Shown: positions 46,608-55,583 of the stretch, piece by piece
How positions within the stretch are numbered: position 1 is the first letter of the stretch
How the letters are laid out: each line of letters begins with the position of its first letter
DNA from: Thermococcus onnurineus NA1
GTDB taxonomy: Archaea; Methanobacteriota_B; Thermococci; Thermococcales; Thermococcaceae
Direction: 5' to 3'
Length of the DNA stretch: 64,000 nt
Assembly (NCBI RefSeq): GCF_000018365.1
Contig: NC_011529.1
Coordinates: 682,001 to 746,000 of the forward strand
Program-made: the position numbers and the translations under genes
Notes under the pieces: model-generated
Told to the model about the DNA's origin: nothing
The model's input: only the letters and a program-made list of their open reading frames with translations
The model's database searches: none

Positions 46608-48246
46608 GTTTCAATAAGACTCTAAGAGAATTGAAAGGCCTTGGCGTGCTCGCCGCTCTGGGCTTCGTCGTTTTGTTTCAATAAGACTCTAAGAGAATTG
46701 AAAGGCCGGATTGAGAACTCCCCTCCCGGGTGGCTAATGGGGTTTCAATAAGACTCTAAGAGAATTGAAAGGAGGCCTAAAATATCAGCTCATAGACCCG
46801 GAGAACCTCGTTTCAATAAGACTCTAAGAGAATTGAAAGCTATTTTTACCTGCATCGGCTTCATTCCTGCCGGTAAGTTTCAATAAGACTCTAAGAGAAT
46901 TGAAAGTTCGTCGAGAAGGGCCTCGAGCTTTCGCTTCATTTCAGTTTCAATAAGACTCTAAGAGAATTGAAAGTTATGAACGCTGCACCCAGGCCAGCCA
47001 GGAAATCAAGTTTCAATAAGACTCTAAGAGAATTGAAAGGCGTTTTTCATAGCACTATCACCGACTATTTATTGAGTTTCAATAAGACTCTAAGAGAATT
47101 GAAAGTCTTGGCAATGACTACTACGCTGGCCGCTCTGCGAGCGTTTCAATAAGACTCTAAGAGAATTGAAAGATAGAAAACTTAGGGTTATCGGGTATGT
47201 GAGGGTTTCGTTTCAATAAGACTCTAAGAGAATTGAAAGTACCGCGGCCGAGGCCTTCGACGCGGCCCTCGCTAACGTTTCAATAAGACTCTAAGAGAAT
47301 TGAAAGACTACAAGTTCTACATCGCGCCGAACCCTGGATACTTTGTTTCAATAAGACTCTAAGAGAATTGAAAGACGAGCTGAACGTCCAGGTTCTCCAG
47401 GGCGACGCAGGTTTCAATAAGACTCTAAGAGAATTGAAAGAGTTGATGAACATCTTTGCTACATCATATTCGTTGAAGTTTCAATAAGACTCTAAGAGAA
47501 TTGAAAGCCGTGCGTGGTGGACACGATTTCAGAGCTCCTCAACGAGTTTCAATAAGACTCTAAGAGAATTGAAAGAAGGCCCACCCAAGGACCCCAGCCC
47601 CGACCAGGAACGAGTTTCAATAAGACTCTAAGAGAATTGAAAGAACATAGCCAAACGTCCTTCCTCATCAACGACAGGAGTTTCAATAAGACTCTAAGAG
47701 AATTGAAAGATGACTTCGCGGACATCAAGCTCAAAGAGCTTCATGGGTTTCAATAAGACTCTAAGAGAATTGAAAGTTCTACGAAGTCAATGTTCAGCTT
47801 CTTGTTCCTTGTCGGTTTCAATAAGACTCTAAGAGAATTGAAAGTCGGAGAAGAGCACGGTCAGCTTGGCGTAGAGGTAGGTTTCAATAAGACTCTAAGA
47901 GAATTGAAAGTCCACTCATCCGGCCACAGGCGCTCATTCTCTTTAATGTTTCAATAAGACTCTAAGAGAATTGAAAGGTAATCAAGGCCCTTCCTGACCC
48001 ATTCCTCCACTTCCTGTTTCAATAAGACTCTAAGAGAATTGAAAGATCCTATCCGAGTTCGAGCCACTCAGATAAGTGCGGTGTTTCAATAAGACTCTAA
48101 GAGAATTGAAAGGAGTGTCTGCCGCTTCAAGCAACACATCATACCTGCGTTTCAATAAGACTCTAAGAGAATTGAAATAACGATGAAGGCGGACTGCTCG
48201 GGGTTTTCGCGAGGTAGTTTCAACAAGAAATAAGAAACCAAAAAGC
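46608..48246 (+). CRISPR. CRISPR array: 24 repeats plus one degenerate terminal repeat
   Basis: A 30-nt repeat begins GTTTCAATAAGACTC and ends TAAGAGAATTGAAAG. Copies start at 46608, 46675, 46742, 46810, 46877, 46944, 47010, 47076, 47143, 47210, 47277, 47345, 47411, 47478, 47546, 47614, 47680, 47747, 47815, 47881, 47948, 48016, 48083 and 48149. Spacers are 36-38 nt and all differ. The 24th copy ends in T instead of G. After one more 38-nt spacer, a decayed copy (GTTTCAACAAGAAATAAGAA, from 48217) closes the array. Transcription is plus-strand from the left leader. No cas genes lie within the window except the distant Cas4-like gene at 12826. Confidence 0.98.
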
Positions 48247-48257
48247 GAAAAGTGCTT

Positions 48258-50516
48258 TTACTCCATCCTCCTCCCGAGCAAGCGGTTTATTCTCGCCTTT
48301 ATGCCTCTGTTGCCCTTCACAAGCATAACCGTCTTCGGGCATTTGCTCGCTACCCTTTCAGGTACTTCCCCAAAGAGTAGCCTCTTGAAGAGGCCCTCCC
48401 TCGTTGCCCCCATGACCACGAGGTCGTGCTTCCTGCACTCATCAAGTATCGCATTTACCGCGTCGCTTTTGTTCACTATCTTCAGCTCCGCGTTTTCGAT
48501 CCTCTCCATTACCGGCTTCAACTGTGCCCTTACCTTCTCTTCCAGCTTGCCGGTGGTGTTGACGCTGAGCACAGTAACTCTTGCACCGTACGCATCGGCG
48601 AGGATCGAGACGAGCTCCGCACTGATGGCGCTATGCTTTCCTCCCCTCGTCGGAAAGAGAATGCTCTTAATTTCTCCGCGTTCCTCGGTGTCGCCCGGCT
48701 TGATGACCAACACGTTACACGGAGCGTTCTCAACTATCTTGTCGAGGTTGCTTCCCATGACGTACTTACTCCACCTCGAGCGCCCTTCCCAGCCGAGGAT
48801 GAGAAGGTCAGCCTTCTTGTCCCTCACTGCACTCATTATCCCTCTGTAAACGCTGTGAGCGTAGTATATCAGGCCCTCTACCTTCACTCTCCCATTAGTG
48901 TAAGACTTTGCCTTCCTCACGACTGCTATAGCCTCGTCCGCGAACTGTCTTGCCTCCTCGAGCGGTGTCTGCTCCGGAACCGTCACGACGCTGACAATGA
49001 GCAGCTCCCCGTTGACTTCTTCCGCTATTCTCTCGGCGTATTTGATCAGAACCTTTGCGTTCTTCGGATTCGACACAGCCACCATTATCCTGTACCTTCC
49101 TTCCTCACCAGCTTCCTCAAAGACTGTCTCCCTCTCGAACTTAGTTGGCTCAACTTTGGCGCCCTTATAGGTGACGTAAACGACGAGCCCTATACCCACC
49201 CATGTCAGCGTTATGGCCCAGGCGGTGGGACTGACATTAAAGACCCACACTGAGAGTATAGCCTGGAAGAATATCGCCAACAGCGGGATGTAGGGGAAAT
49301 AAGGCATTAGAAAGCCGTAGTCTAGCTCATCTCCACGTTCGTTTCTAATCTTTATTACTGCGGCGTTGACTAGGAGGAAAATTAGGAGAAAGACTATGTC
49401 AGCACTCGCTGCTACATCTTCAATCGGGAAGATGAGGGCAACGGTCAGGACTATGAGTGAGGATGCAAAGAGCGCGTAGTGCGGCACCCTTCTAACCCGG
49501 TGGATTCTGGAGAATATTGGGGGCAGTCTGCCATCCCTGCTGATGGCAAAGAGAACCCTTGTGGAGGAGTATATAGTAGCGTTGAGGGCAGAAGTTGAGG
49601 AGAATATAGCAGCGAGCGTGATGAGAAGGCCGCCATAGGGCATGAGGTCCTTTATTGCCTCGCCCATTCCCACAGGTCCGAGTTCAGCGAACCACTGGCT
49701 CAATGGCATGTTCCCGGGCTCGGCGCCGACTATCGCAGCGAAGGCAAATAGGAGGTACGTTGCGGTAACGGCGGCAACAGAATAGAGTATAGCCTTTGGA
49801 ACGGTCTCCTTAGGATTGACTGCCTCTTCACCGGCGTGGGCTATTACTTCATAGCCCTCAAAGCCCACGTAAGTAAACCCCATCGCCATAAGAATTTTAT
49901 CCCATCCGTTGGGGACGAAGTCGTTGAAGTGGGCAAGCTTTTCTGGATGCACTATTATGTAATAAATTGAGAACAGACCGATGAAAGCCAGCGTTCCCAT
50001 TTGACCAAGAGTAATGAGGTTCTCGATGCTTCCAGTCTCGGAGACGCCGAGGTAGTTGATGATTATAAAAACGATGGCTATCCCAAGGGCAAGGAGCTTA
50101 ATTATCAGCTCGTGCTCCAAGCCTAGACTGATGAACCAGTCAGTTCCCTCGAGGAGAAAAACCGTGTATGTCGCGAAGGTTATGGCGTAGAGGCTGCCCG
50201 CAACTGTCAGAGCGAACCAGTTTATCCAGCCCGAAATAAAGCCGACCAAGCCCTTGAAAGCCTCGTCTATATAAGTGTAAGCACCACCCGCCGTTGGCAG
50301 TGCTGAGGCGAGTTCTGCGAAAGACATGGCGGAAAAGAAAGCGATGAGACCGTTGAGAGCAAAGGCAATGAGTATGCCGCCGGGACCGGCGAAACCGATG
50401 GCGATACCGGTGGCAACAAAAACACCGGCACCGATCATCATTCCCATTCCCATCATCATGAGGTGCATCAGTGACAGACCGCGGGATAGTTCTATTCTCT
50501 CTCCATCATGTTCCAT
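48258..50516 (-). CDS. APC-superfamily permease fused to two universal stress protein domains
   Basis: 752 aa from ATG 50516 (GGAGGAG then 7 nt; ATG 50522 is too close). Residues about 10-470 form 12 membrane helices with the APC motif MMIGAGVFVATGIAIGFAGP. They are followed by two cytosolic UspA domains: YRIMVAVSNPKNAKVLIKYA with LLILGWEGRSRWSKYVMGSN (ATP-type loop GxxGxxxxxxxGS), and IKSILFPTRGGKHSAISAEL with LVVMGATREGLFKRLLFGEV. It is an amino-acid or cation transporter probably gated by nucleotides. The small membrane gene upstream overlaps its start region. Confidence 0.88.
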   Translation of the reverse strand: MEHDGERIELSRGLSLMHLMMMGMGMMIGAGVFVATGIAIGFAGPGGILIAFALNGLIAFFSAMSFAELASALPTAGGAYTYIDEAFKGLVGFISGWINWFALTVAGSLYAITFATYTVFLLEGTDWFISLGLEHELIIKLLALGIAIVFIIINYLGVSETGSIENLITLGQMGTLAFIGLFSIYYIIVHPEKLAHFNDFVPNGWDKILMAMGFTYVGFEGYEVIAHAGEEAVNPKETVPKAILYSVAAVTATYLLFAFAAIVGAEPGNMPLSQWFAELGPVGMGEAIKDLMPYGGLLITLAAIFSSTSALNATIYSSTRVLFAISRDGRLPPIFSRIHRVRRVPHYALFASSLIVLTVALIFPIEDVAASADIVFLLIFLLVNAAVIKIRNERGDELDYGFLMPYFPYIPLLAIFFQAILSVWVFNVSPTAWAITLTWVGIGLVVYVTYKGAKVEPTKFERETVFEEAGEEGRYRIMVAVSNPKNAKVLIKYAERIAEEVNGELLIVSVVTVPEQTPLEEARQFADEAIAVVRKAKSYTNGRVKVEGLIYYAHSVYRGIMSAVRDKKADLLILGWEGRSRWSKYVMGSNLDKIVENAPCNVLVIKPGDTEERGEIKSILFPTRGGKHSAISAELVSILADAYGARVTVLSVNTTGKLEEKVRAQLKPVMERIENAELKIVNKSDAVNAILDECRKHDLVVMGATREGLFKRLLFGEVPERVASKCPKTVMLVKGNRGIKARINRLLGRRME

Positions 50517-50518
50517 AC

Positions 50519-50713
50519 TCATCTCCTCCTATGCCTTGTAACCCTTTGAACCTCGAGAACGTGACCAATCTTTTTCTTGGCATACCTGCGTTTTTTCTCA
50601 ATTCTCTGGCGTTTCATCTCGGAGATTGTTGAATTTGATTTCATGAGAAGAGCCAGCATAGCTCCGTAAGAGCCGAAAATGAGAGTTATTCCAATTATCT
50701 GATCGAGATCCAT
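50519..50713 (-). CDS. Small membrane protein upstream of the permease
   Basis: 64 aa from ATG 50713 (GGGGTGGAATC). One membrane helix (IIGITLIFGSYGAMLALLM) is followed by a strongly basic tail (MKRQRIEKKRRYAKKK, RVTRHRRR). It ends 2 nt before the permease start, so the two are coupled. It could be an accessory subunit of the transporter (inference). Confidence 0.65.
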   Translation of the reverse strand: MDLDQIIGITLIFGSYGAMLALLMKSNSTISEMKRQRIEKKRRYAKKKIGHVLEVQRVTRHRRR

Positions 50714-50787
50714 AGATTCCACCCCTGTGCGAATGTAGTGTTAACCGCAGGAGTCTTTTAAAATATGTCGATGGGAAGAAAAAGGTC

Positions 50788-52209
50788 TCAAACGGTAAAT
50801 ATCCGTATCGTGTTTGTCCCCACAGTTTTGCCTATCGGCGTTCCCTTCGTCAGCAGAACCGTGTCGTTTTCGTTCACTAGGCCCAGACCTTTGATAAGAC
50901 CCAGTATCTCGCGCTCGCTGGTCTCCTCGACGAGGAATGGATAGACTCCGTATGAGAACATGAGGCTATTGGCAACCTTCTCGTCAGTGGCGAAAGCTAA
51001 AATCCACTGCTTCGGCTTGAAACGGGATATTAAGCGGGCGGTTTCACCAGTTCTTGTGGGGGTTAGGATGTATTTGATGTCTATCGAGTTGAGGGCCTCT
51101 ATGATGCTCCTCGTTATGGTGTCCTTTATCGTCCCTTTCTTTGGCATCTGGCCCTTCCATTCCACAACGCGCGCTGACCAGAGGGAATCGCGGTAGGCTT
51201 CGGTGGTTTTTGCTATCTTGGCCATCATCCTCACCGTATCGATGGGATACCTGCCCACAGCAGTCTCCTCCGAGAGCATAACTGCGTCCGTTCCATCGAG
51301 AATGGCGTTGGCTACGTCTGTAACCTCTGCCCGTGTGGGGAGCTTCTCTTGGGTCATCGACTCAAGCATTTGGGTGGCGGTTATTGCAGGCTTGCCCGCC
51401 ATGTTGGCCTTTTTTATGAGCTTTTTCTGAAGCACCGGAAGCTTCTCAATTGGCATTTCTACTCCCAAATCGCCCCTAGCTATCATTATCCCATCGGCAG
51501 CGCTCAATATTTGGTCAAAGTTCTTCACCGCATCGGGCCTCTCGATCTTAGCAATTATAAACATCTTTCCGTTCCTTTCCTCTACGAAGCGCCTAACCTT
51601 GAGGACGTCGTAGGCCGAGCCAACAAAACTTATACCGACTGCATCGATACCGTGCTCAATGGCAAACCCAAGGAACTTCAGATCCCTCTCCGTCACGGCA
51701 TCTATTGCTATCCTTGCGTTCGGGACGTTTATACCCTTGTGTGAGAAGAGTGTGCCCCCAACAAGGACTTTACAGACCACGTCAGTATCGCGGACCTCCT
51801 CGACACGAAGTGCTATGAAGCCGTCGCTGAGATAGATGACATCCCCCTTGGATACCATTCTAGGAAAGTCCTTGAACTGCACAGGTATCTCTGCCTCATT
51901 GCCCACAACGTCACGGGTGGTAAGGGTTATCGTTTGCCAGCGCCTCAGCGTCACGGAATCATTTTGAATCTCACCAACTCGTATTTTCACTCCAGGAAGA
52001 TCTCCGAGGATAGCAACGGGTCTGTTAAGCCTCTCTGAGACTTCTCTTATCAGCTCAACCGTCTTGGCGTGCTGCTCGGAGTCTCCATGAGCAAAGTTTA
52101 TGCGCGCAACGCTCATTCCTGCTTTTATCATAGCCTTGAGGGTTTTCCTATTGAGCGACGCCGGTCCGACGGTTGCTATAATCTTCGTCTTGTGTGGTGG
52201 CAGCTTCAT
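50788..52209 (-). CDS. pyk: Pyruvate kinase
   Basis: 473 aa from ATG 52209 (AGGTGAACGAC). Motifs: TKIIATVGPASLN, SVARINFAHGD, FIIAKIERPDAVKNFDQIL (catalytic Lys), GIMIARGDLGVEMP, ITATQMLESM and DAVMLSEETAVGRYP. It makes ATP and pyruvate from phosphoenolpyruvate at the end of glycolysis. Confidence 0.96.
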   Translation of the reverse strand: MKLPPHKTKIIATVGPASLNRKTLKAMIKAGMSVARINFAHGDSEQHAKTVELIREVSERLNRPVAILGDLPGVKIRVGEIQNDSVTLRRWQTITLTTRDVVGNEAEIPVQFKDFPRMVSKGDVIYLSDGFIALRVEEVRDTDVVCKVLVGGTLFSHKGINVPNARIAIDAVTERDLKFLGFAIEHGIDAVGISFVGSAYDVLKVRRFVEERNGKMFIIAKIERPDAVKNFDQILSAADGIMIARGDLGVEMPIEKLPVLQKKLIKKANMAGKPAITATQMLESMTQEKLPTRAEVTDVANAILDGTDAVMLSEETAVGRYPIDTVRMMAKIAKTTEAYRDSLWSARVVEWKGQMPKKGTIKDTITRSIIEALNSIDIKYILTPTRTGETARLISRFKPKQWILAFATDEKVANSLMFSYGVYPFLVEETSEREILGLIKGLGLVNENDTVLLTKGTPIGKTVGTNTIRIFTV

Positions 52210-52274
52210 GTCGTTCACCTAAGGGGGAACTTTAACTTAACCTTAAATAATCTTATCCCACGAAACATTAATAA

Positions 52275-52290
52275 ATTAGGAGAACCTAAT
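52275..52290 (+). promoter_or_regulatory. Inverted repeat at the peroxiredoxin promoter
   Basis: ATTAGG-AGAA-CCTAAT is a perfect 6-bp inverted repeat with a 4-nt centre. It lies 16 nt before the ATG and about 30 nt after a CTTAAATAA TATA-like element (about 52241), where a repressor would block transcription start. Confidence 0.45.
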
Positions 52291-52305
52291 TATCTCGGTG
52301 ATTGC

Positions 52306-52767
52306 ATGAGCCCCCTTGAAGTTAGGGTTTTTAGCGAAGATGGAAAAGAAGTCCAGCTCAAGGACATCGTTCTCGGAAGGTGGACGGTTCTTTACGTCTA
52401 TCCCAAAGACAACACCCCTGGATGCACCACTGAGGCAAAAGAGTTTACAGAAATCCTTCCCGAGTTCGAGAAGCTTGGCTTCCAAGTGATTGGGGTAAGC
52501 AAGGATTCAGTTAACTCTCATCGGAAGTTCAAAGAGAAGCATGGATTAAAGATAAAGCTCCTGAGCGATCCCAGCGCCGAGCTTATCAAAGCTCTAGGCG
52601 CATGGGGTAAGAAAAAACGCTACGGTAAAGAGTACGAGGGTGTCATAAGAAGCACCTTCATTCTAGATCCTCAAGGGGAGATAGTCTGGAAGAAAATTAA
52701 TGTTAGAGCAAAGGGACACGCAGCAAAAGTCTTAGAAGAAGCAAAGAAACTCGTGAAAGAAAGCTGA
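52306..52767 (+). CDS. Peroxiredoxin of the Bcp/PrxQ type
   Basis: 153 aa from ATG 52306 (GGTGATTGC). The active-site motif KDNTPGCTTEAKEF carries the peroxidatic Cys with Pro and Thr. The resolving Cys five residues on, common in many Bcp proteins, is replaced (E-A-K), so it is probably a 1-Cys type. Later VIGVSKDSVNSHRKFKEKH, LLSDPSAELIKALGAW and GVIRSTFILDPQGEI are typical. It reduces peroxides in the cytoplasm. Confidence 0.9.
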   Translation: MSPLEVRVFSEDGKEVQLKDIVLGRWTVLYVYPKDNTPGCTTEAKEFTEILPEFEKLGFQVIGVSKDSVNSHRKFKEKHGLKIKLLSDPSAELIKALGAWGKKKRYGKEYEGVIRSTFILDPQGEIVWKKINVRAKGHAAKVLEEAKKLVKES

Positions 52768-52774
52768 GGCTATT

Positions 52775-52885
52775 TTATTCGTCCTTTTCTTTTCCTAGCA
52801 CTATCTCGGGCTGTGGCGAGGGTTCTCCTCTCTTCCCCGGCTCGAACCTCGAAAGAAAACGATCAATAATCCCAACGATTCTCAC
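52775..52885 (-). CDS. Possible 36-aa peptide
   Basis: GTG 52885 is preceded by GAGGTGAGAAC at ideal spacing, and a TTTTTTAAGC element lies just upstream. The peptide is MRIVGIIDRFLSRFEPGKRG followed by EPSPQPEIVLGKEKDE: an amphipathic start and a charged tail. It ends just after the peroxiredoxin gene on the opposite strand and starts after the secreted protein gene at 52929 in the same direction. Coding is suggested only by the ribosome-binding site. Confidence 0.4.
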   Translation of the reverse strand: MRIVGIIDRFLSRFEPGKRGEPSPQPEIVLGKEKDE

Positions 52886-52928
52886 GTTCTCACCTCTCAA
52901 AGCTTAAAAAATGAAGGGGTAAGGATGC

Positions 52929-53396
52929 TCACTTCATGAGCACAAAGCCGACTATGTTGCCCTCATAGGCGAGGAAGACCTTAACGCCATTGAGGGTCTC
53001 ATAGGCGGCGTAAACGTCCAGCTCGCTGAGGTCGTAGTCACCAACGACCTTGCCAACATAGTCGCCGTCGTAGACGAGCTTCTGGACGGTTACTCCGCGC
53101 GGGTTAGTGAACTCCTCAACTGAGACCTGGCCCAGATAGTCCTGGACTTCGGCAGGGTCGATGCTGACCTCGGTCAGATTCGTGGACTTAACTCCAAGCC
53201 CCATGTAGGGAACACCCCCACCAGCAGCCATCATGCCACCATTTGCGTGGCCACAGCCCTTGGCATAGGCCATAGGAGTGGTGCCCCTCTCAACTTCTGG
53301 GTTTGGTCCTGGCACACCCTGGTAGGCAGCTACCGCTCCAAACACCAGGCCGAAGAGACCCAACACCATCAAACCAATTCCCAACCACTTCTTCAT
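52929..53396 (-). CDS. Secreted protein with the same C-terminal domain as the gene at 2858
   Basis: 155 aa. Signal peptide/anchor at residues 1-24 (KKWLGIGLMVLGLFGLVFGA), a Gly/Met/His-containing linker (YAKGCGHANGGMMAAGGG) that could bind metal, then from about residue 70 a domain homologous to the cytosolic 2858 protein: VSIDPAEVQDYLGQ, DGDYVGKVVGDYDL, AYETLNGVKVFL, GNIVGFVLMK. GGTGATATGAC precedes the ATG. Its promoter and operator are near-identical to those of the DUF2202 gene at 1974, so both loci probably belong to one regulon. Confidence 0.75.
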   Translation of the reverse strand: MKKWLGIGLMVLGLFGLVFGAVAAYQGVPGPNPEVERGTTPMAYAKGCGHANGGMMAAGGGVPYMGLGVKSTNLTEVSIDPAEVQDYLGQVSVEEFTNPRGVTVQKLVYDGDYVGKVVGDYDLSELDVYAAYETLNGVKVFLAYEGNIVGFVLMK

Positions 53397-53411
53397 GTCA
53401 TATCACCTCTC

Positions 53412-53464
53412 CATGTGTAATTTCAATATTACATATGTTGGATTTCTTTATAAAGTTTTCGGTG
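53412..53464 (-). promoter_or_regulatory. Promoter plus inverted-repeat operator (second copy)
   Basis: Reading the minus strand, CACCGAAAACTTTATAAAG (53464-53446) is followed by the inverted repeat CATATGTAA (53437-53429), N8, TTACACATG (53420-53412). The 19-mer and the half-sites equal those at 1907-1958; the TATA-to-operator distance differs by one base. Confidence 0.75.
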
Positions 53465-53505
53465 TCGAAAAGCTATAAAACCTCAAACCGTAGAGGACTG
53501 ATGCC

Positions 53506-53706
53506 ATGAGGAGGGAGTTAATAACCGCAATCCCCCCAGACGAAATAGAGATTATCCTGAGAAAATCTGGGGCAAAGATTGAGCTGACCATTTCAGAGGC
53601 AGAACCATTCCACGGCATGCCGAGGTACAGAGTGCTTCTGGAAGGGGCAGACGAAGAGATAGAGAAGTTCATGGATGTCCTCAGACTGGCAAGAGCTGGC
53701 GGTTAG
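53506..53706 (+). CDS. Hypothetical small alpha/beta protein (66 aa)
   Basis: MRRELITAIPPDEIEIILRK, then KIELTISEAEPFHGMPRYRV, LLEGADEEIEKFMDVLRLAR: two or three strands and two helices. No family is recognised. A GCTATAAAAC TATA box at 53472-53481 gives a short leader. It is divergent from the operator-controlled secreted gene, and its 3' end overlaps the radical SAM gene by 4 nt. Confidence 0.65.
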   Translation: MRRELITAIPPDEIEIILRKSGAKIELTISEAEPFHGMPRYRVLLEGADEEIEKFMDVLRLARAGG

Positions 53707-54755
53707 CCCACCAGTGCGTTCTTGAACCCAAATTCTCTCACGAGCCGTGCGGCTTCAATCATCTCCTCATCCTTGAGGGTTCTGCTTATCTCTGGATTTT
53801 TCCCTGCTTCGTATTCTGGCCTGTACTGAAACATCACGTTTATTCTAACATCTTTTCCGATGTTCTCAGCTATCCACTTTAATATCTGCCTCGTGCAGCA
53901 GTCAAGGTGGCCAGGAATAACTAGATGTCGTATCAGGAACTCGGCTTTGTAATGCCTTTTAGCGAGGAGGAAGTTTCTGGTGATAACCTCCCAATACCGA
54001 GGAACCTTTGAGTACTTCAGGGCACATTCGTCGTTTCCCCACTTGAAGTCGGCGAGGTAAACATCGACAACCCCATCGAGAAGTTTCATTGCCTCTTCGC
54101 TCATGTACATGTTAGAGTTCCAGACTACTGGAATCGGGACTTTGACGTGCCTGAGGGTCTTGATGATGAAGGGAAGGTTTGGAGTAGGCTCGCCGCCGAC
54201 GAAGTTCACGTTCTTTGCTCCCTGTGCGAAGGCCACGGTTATCTTTTCCGCCATCTCATTTGGTGGATATTCAACTCCGGCCCGAAACTGACTGATGTCC
54301 CAGTTCTGGCAGAAGACGCACCGGAAGTTGCAGCCGCTGAAGAAGACCGTGTAAGAAGGAATCAGCTCCGGCTCCTCGCCGTAGTGGAGGAACTCGCTTG
54401 CAACGAGGCTCTCCTTCACCCTGCAGTAGCCGATTTCCCTTTTTCTGTTCGCTCGGCACTTGAACTCGCAGAGCTCGCAGCTCTCGAGGATCTTATCAGC
54501 TATAACCGCTTTGAGGTCGAGGAGACTCTTCTCTGGGCTTTCGCTGAGGTCGTTCTCCTTCAATCTGTCCATAGCCTCTTCGTGAATCTCCCAAAGCTCC
54601 TCCAATGGCGCATCTTCGTCAAACTTTACTCCAACCCGTTTTGATAGAAAGAAGTTCGGCACTTCATCTCCCCTAAGAACTGCGAAGTAGTGGGGCATTG
54701 CCTTTATGGCCCCTTCAATTTCCCTAATCTCTATCCTCCTGAACCACATCACCAT
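53703..54755 (-). CDS. Radical SAM protein (pyruvate formate-lyase-activase-like)
   Basis: 350 aa. The N-terminal extension contains CELCEFKCRANRKREIGYC, a four-Cys set for a second cluster or zinc. The radical SAM motif is FFSGCNFRCVFCQNWDIS (CxxxCxxC), with NFVGGEPTPNLPFI as the GGE motif. The type fits the PflA-related archaeal proteins of unknown substrate. A GTTTTAACTATG element about 25 nt before ATG 54755 suggests a leaderless mRNA. Confidence 0.85.
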   Translation of the reverse strand: MVMWFRRIEIREIEGAIKAMPHYFAVLRGDEVPNFFLSKRVGVKFDEDAPLEELWEIHEEAMDRLKENDLSESPEKSLLDLKAVIADKILESCELCEFKCRANRKREIGYCRVKESLVASEFLHYGEEPELIPSYTVFFSGCNFRCVFCQNWDISQFRAGVEYPPNEMAEKITVAFAQGAKNVNFVGGEPTPNLPFIIKTLRHVKVPIPVVWNSNMYMSEEAMKLLDGVVDVYLADFKWGNDECALKYSKVPRYWEVITRNFLLAKRHYKAEFLIRHLVIPGHLDCCTRQILKWIAENIGKDVRINVMFQYRPEYEAGKNPEISRTLKDEEMIEAARLVREFGFKNALVG

Positions 54756-54794
54756 CTAATAGGTTCTCATAGTTAAAACACTTGTCGATTACCT

Positions 54795-55433
54795 TTACAA
54801 GGCGGCCCTCAGCTTGAGGAGGCACTCGTCGCAGTAGCCTGGAATCCGGCCGTCCCAGTCCTCTATGTTGGTGGGGGGATGCATGACACACTGGTTGTTG
54901 CAGTGCTCAAGGCCGAAGCTGTGCCCAACCTCGTGGAGGATACCCTTGAGGAGCCTGCTTTTGAACGTCTCAAGCTTCCTCCTGCGCTCATGGGGAGAAT
55001 CATCGGGGGTTATAGGAACCTCGAAGGGCTTCATCGACAGTATCATAATCCTAAGGCCGGTGATGACCTCGTGAATGCCCAGAAACTTCTCGTAGAAGTC
55101 AAAGTAAGGATTCCTAGAAACGAGCGGAAAGGTGGTGAGGGCGAATATCTTGTTCATTTTGATGTCCTCTTTCTCGTTGATTTCCTGGAGCAGTCTGGAG
55201 TAGAGAACCTCAACGAGGGCCTCAAGCGGATAGACCCTTATCCTGCCCTCCGGTGTGTTGAGGTTTATCAGGTAACCCGGCTCCAGCTCAAGTTTTCCTA
55301 TGTAGAGGAACCTCACGGGAATCTCATTCTGGTGGAAGAAGCGGTTTGCATCGTCGAAAACGTTGAATAGAACGTCGGTTATTATTTCTTTGTCCACGAA
55401 GTTCCCGACGTAGGTGAAAGCTATAAACTCCAT
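54795..55433 (-). CDS. amzA: Archaemetzincin metalloprotease
   Basis: 212 aa from ATG 55433 (GGTGAAATC). The zinc site HEVGHSFGLEHCNNQCVMHP has the HExxHxxGxxHC consensus with the family's Met/Cys turn, and YCDECLLKL gives the further CxxC that binds a second zinc. Its natural substrate is unknown. Confidence 0.92.
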   Translation of the reverse strand: MEFIAFTYVGNFVDKEIITDVLFNVFDDANRFFHQNEIPVRFLYIGKLELEPGYLINLNTPEGRIRVYPLEALVEVLYSRLLQEINEKEDIKMNKIFALTTFPLVSRNPYFDFYEKFLGIHEVITGLRIMILSMKPFEVPITPDDSPHERRRKLETFKSRLLKGILHEVGHSFGLEHCNNQCVMHPPTNIEDWDGRIPGYCDECLLKLRAAL

Positions 55434-55524
55434 GATTTCACCACAAATGAGAGACCGTTTCAAACTTATTAAATTTTAGGTGATTGAACCACAAACGTTT
55501 TTAACCGCCTTTCTGATGGCTTTT

Positions 55525-55583
55525 CGGGCGATGGCGTCCGCCCGGGCTTCGAGCCGAACCGCCCGTTTTGGGCTGATGACGCC
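55525..55583 (+). promoter_or_regulatory. Fluoride riboswitch (crcB motif)
   Basis: The sequence carries the consensus GGGCGATGG...CGCCC...GAACCGCCC...GGGCTGATGACGCC. P1 is CGGGCG 55525-55530 with CGCCCG 55539-55544. P3 is GCCC 55561-55564 with GGGC 55570-55573. The pseudoknot is GGCGTC 55533-55538 with GACGCC 55578-55583, as in the fluoride aptamer. An extra GGCT-TCG-AGCC hairpin (55545-55555) is inserted between P1 and the AAC linker. A GTTTTTAACC TATA element at about 55497-55506 precedes it by the right distance. The genuine fluoride channel gene crcB lies 2.3 kb downstream in the same direction, which supports the call. Confidence 0.88.

Noticed and set aside
46967-47734. Open frames inside the CRISPR array
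   Set aside because: They are translations of repeat-spacer units.
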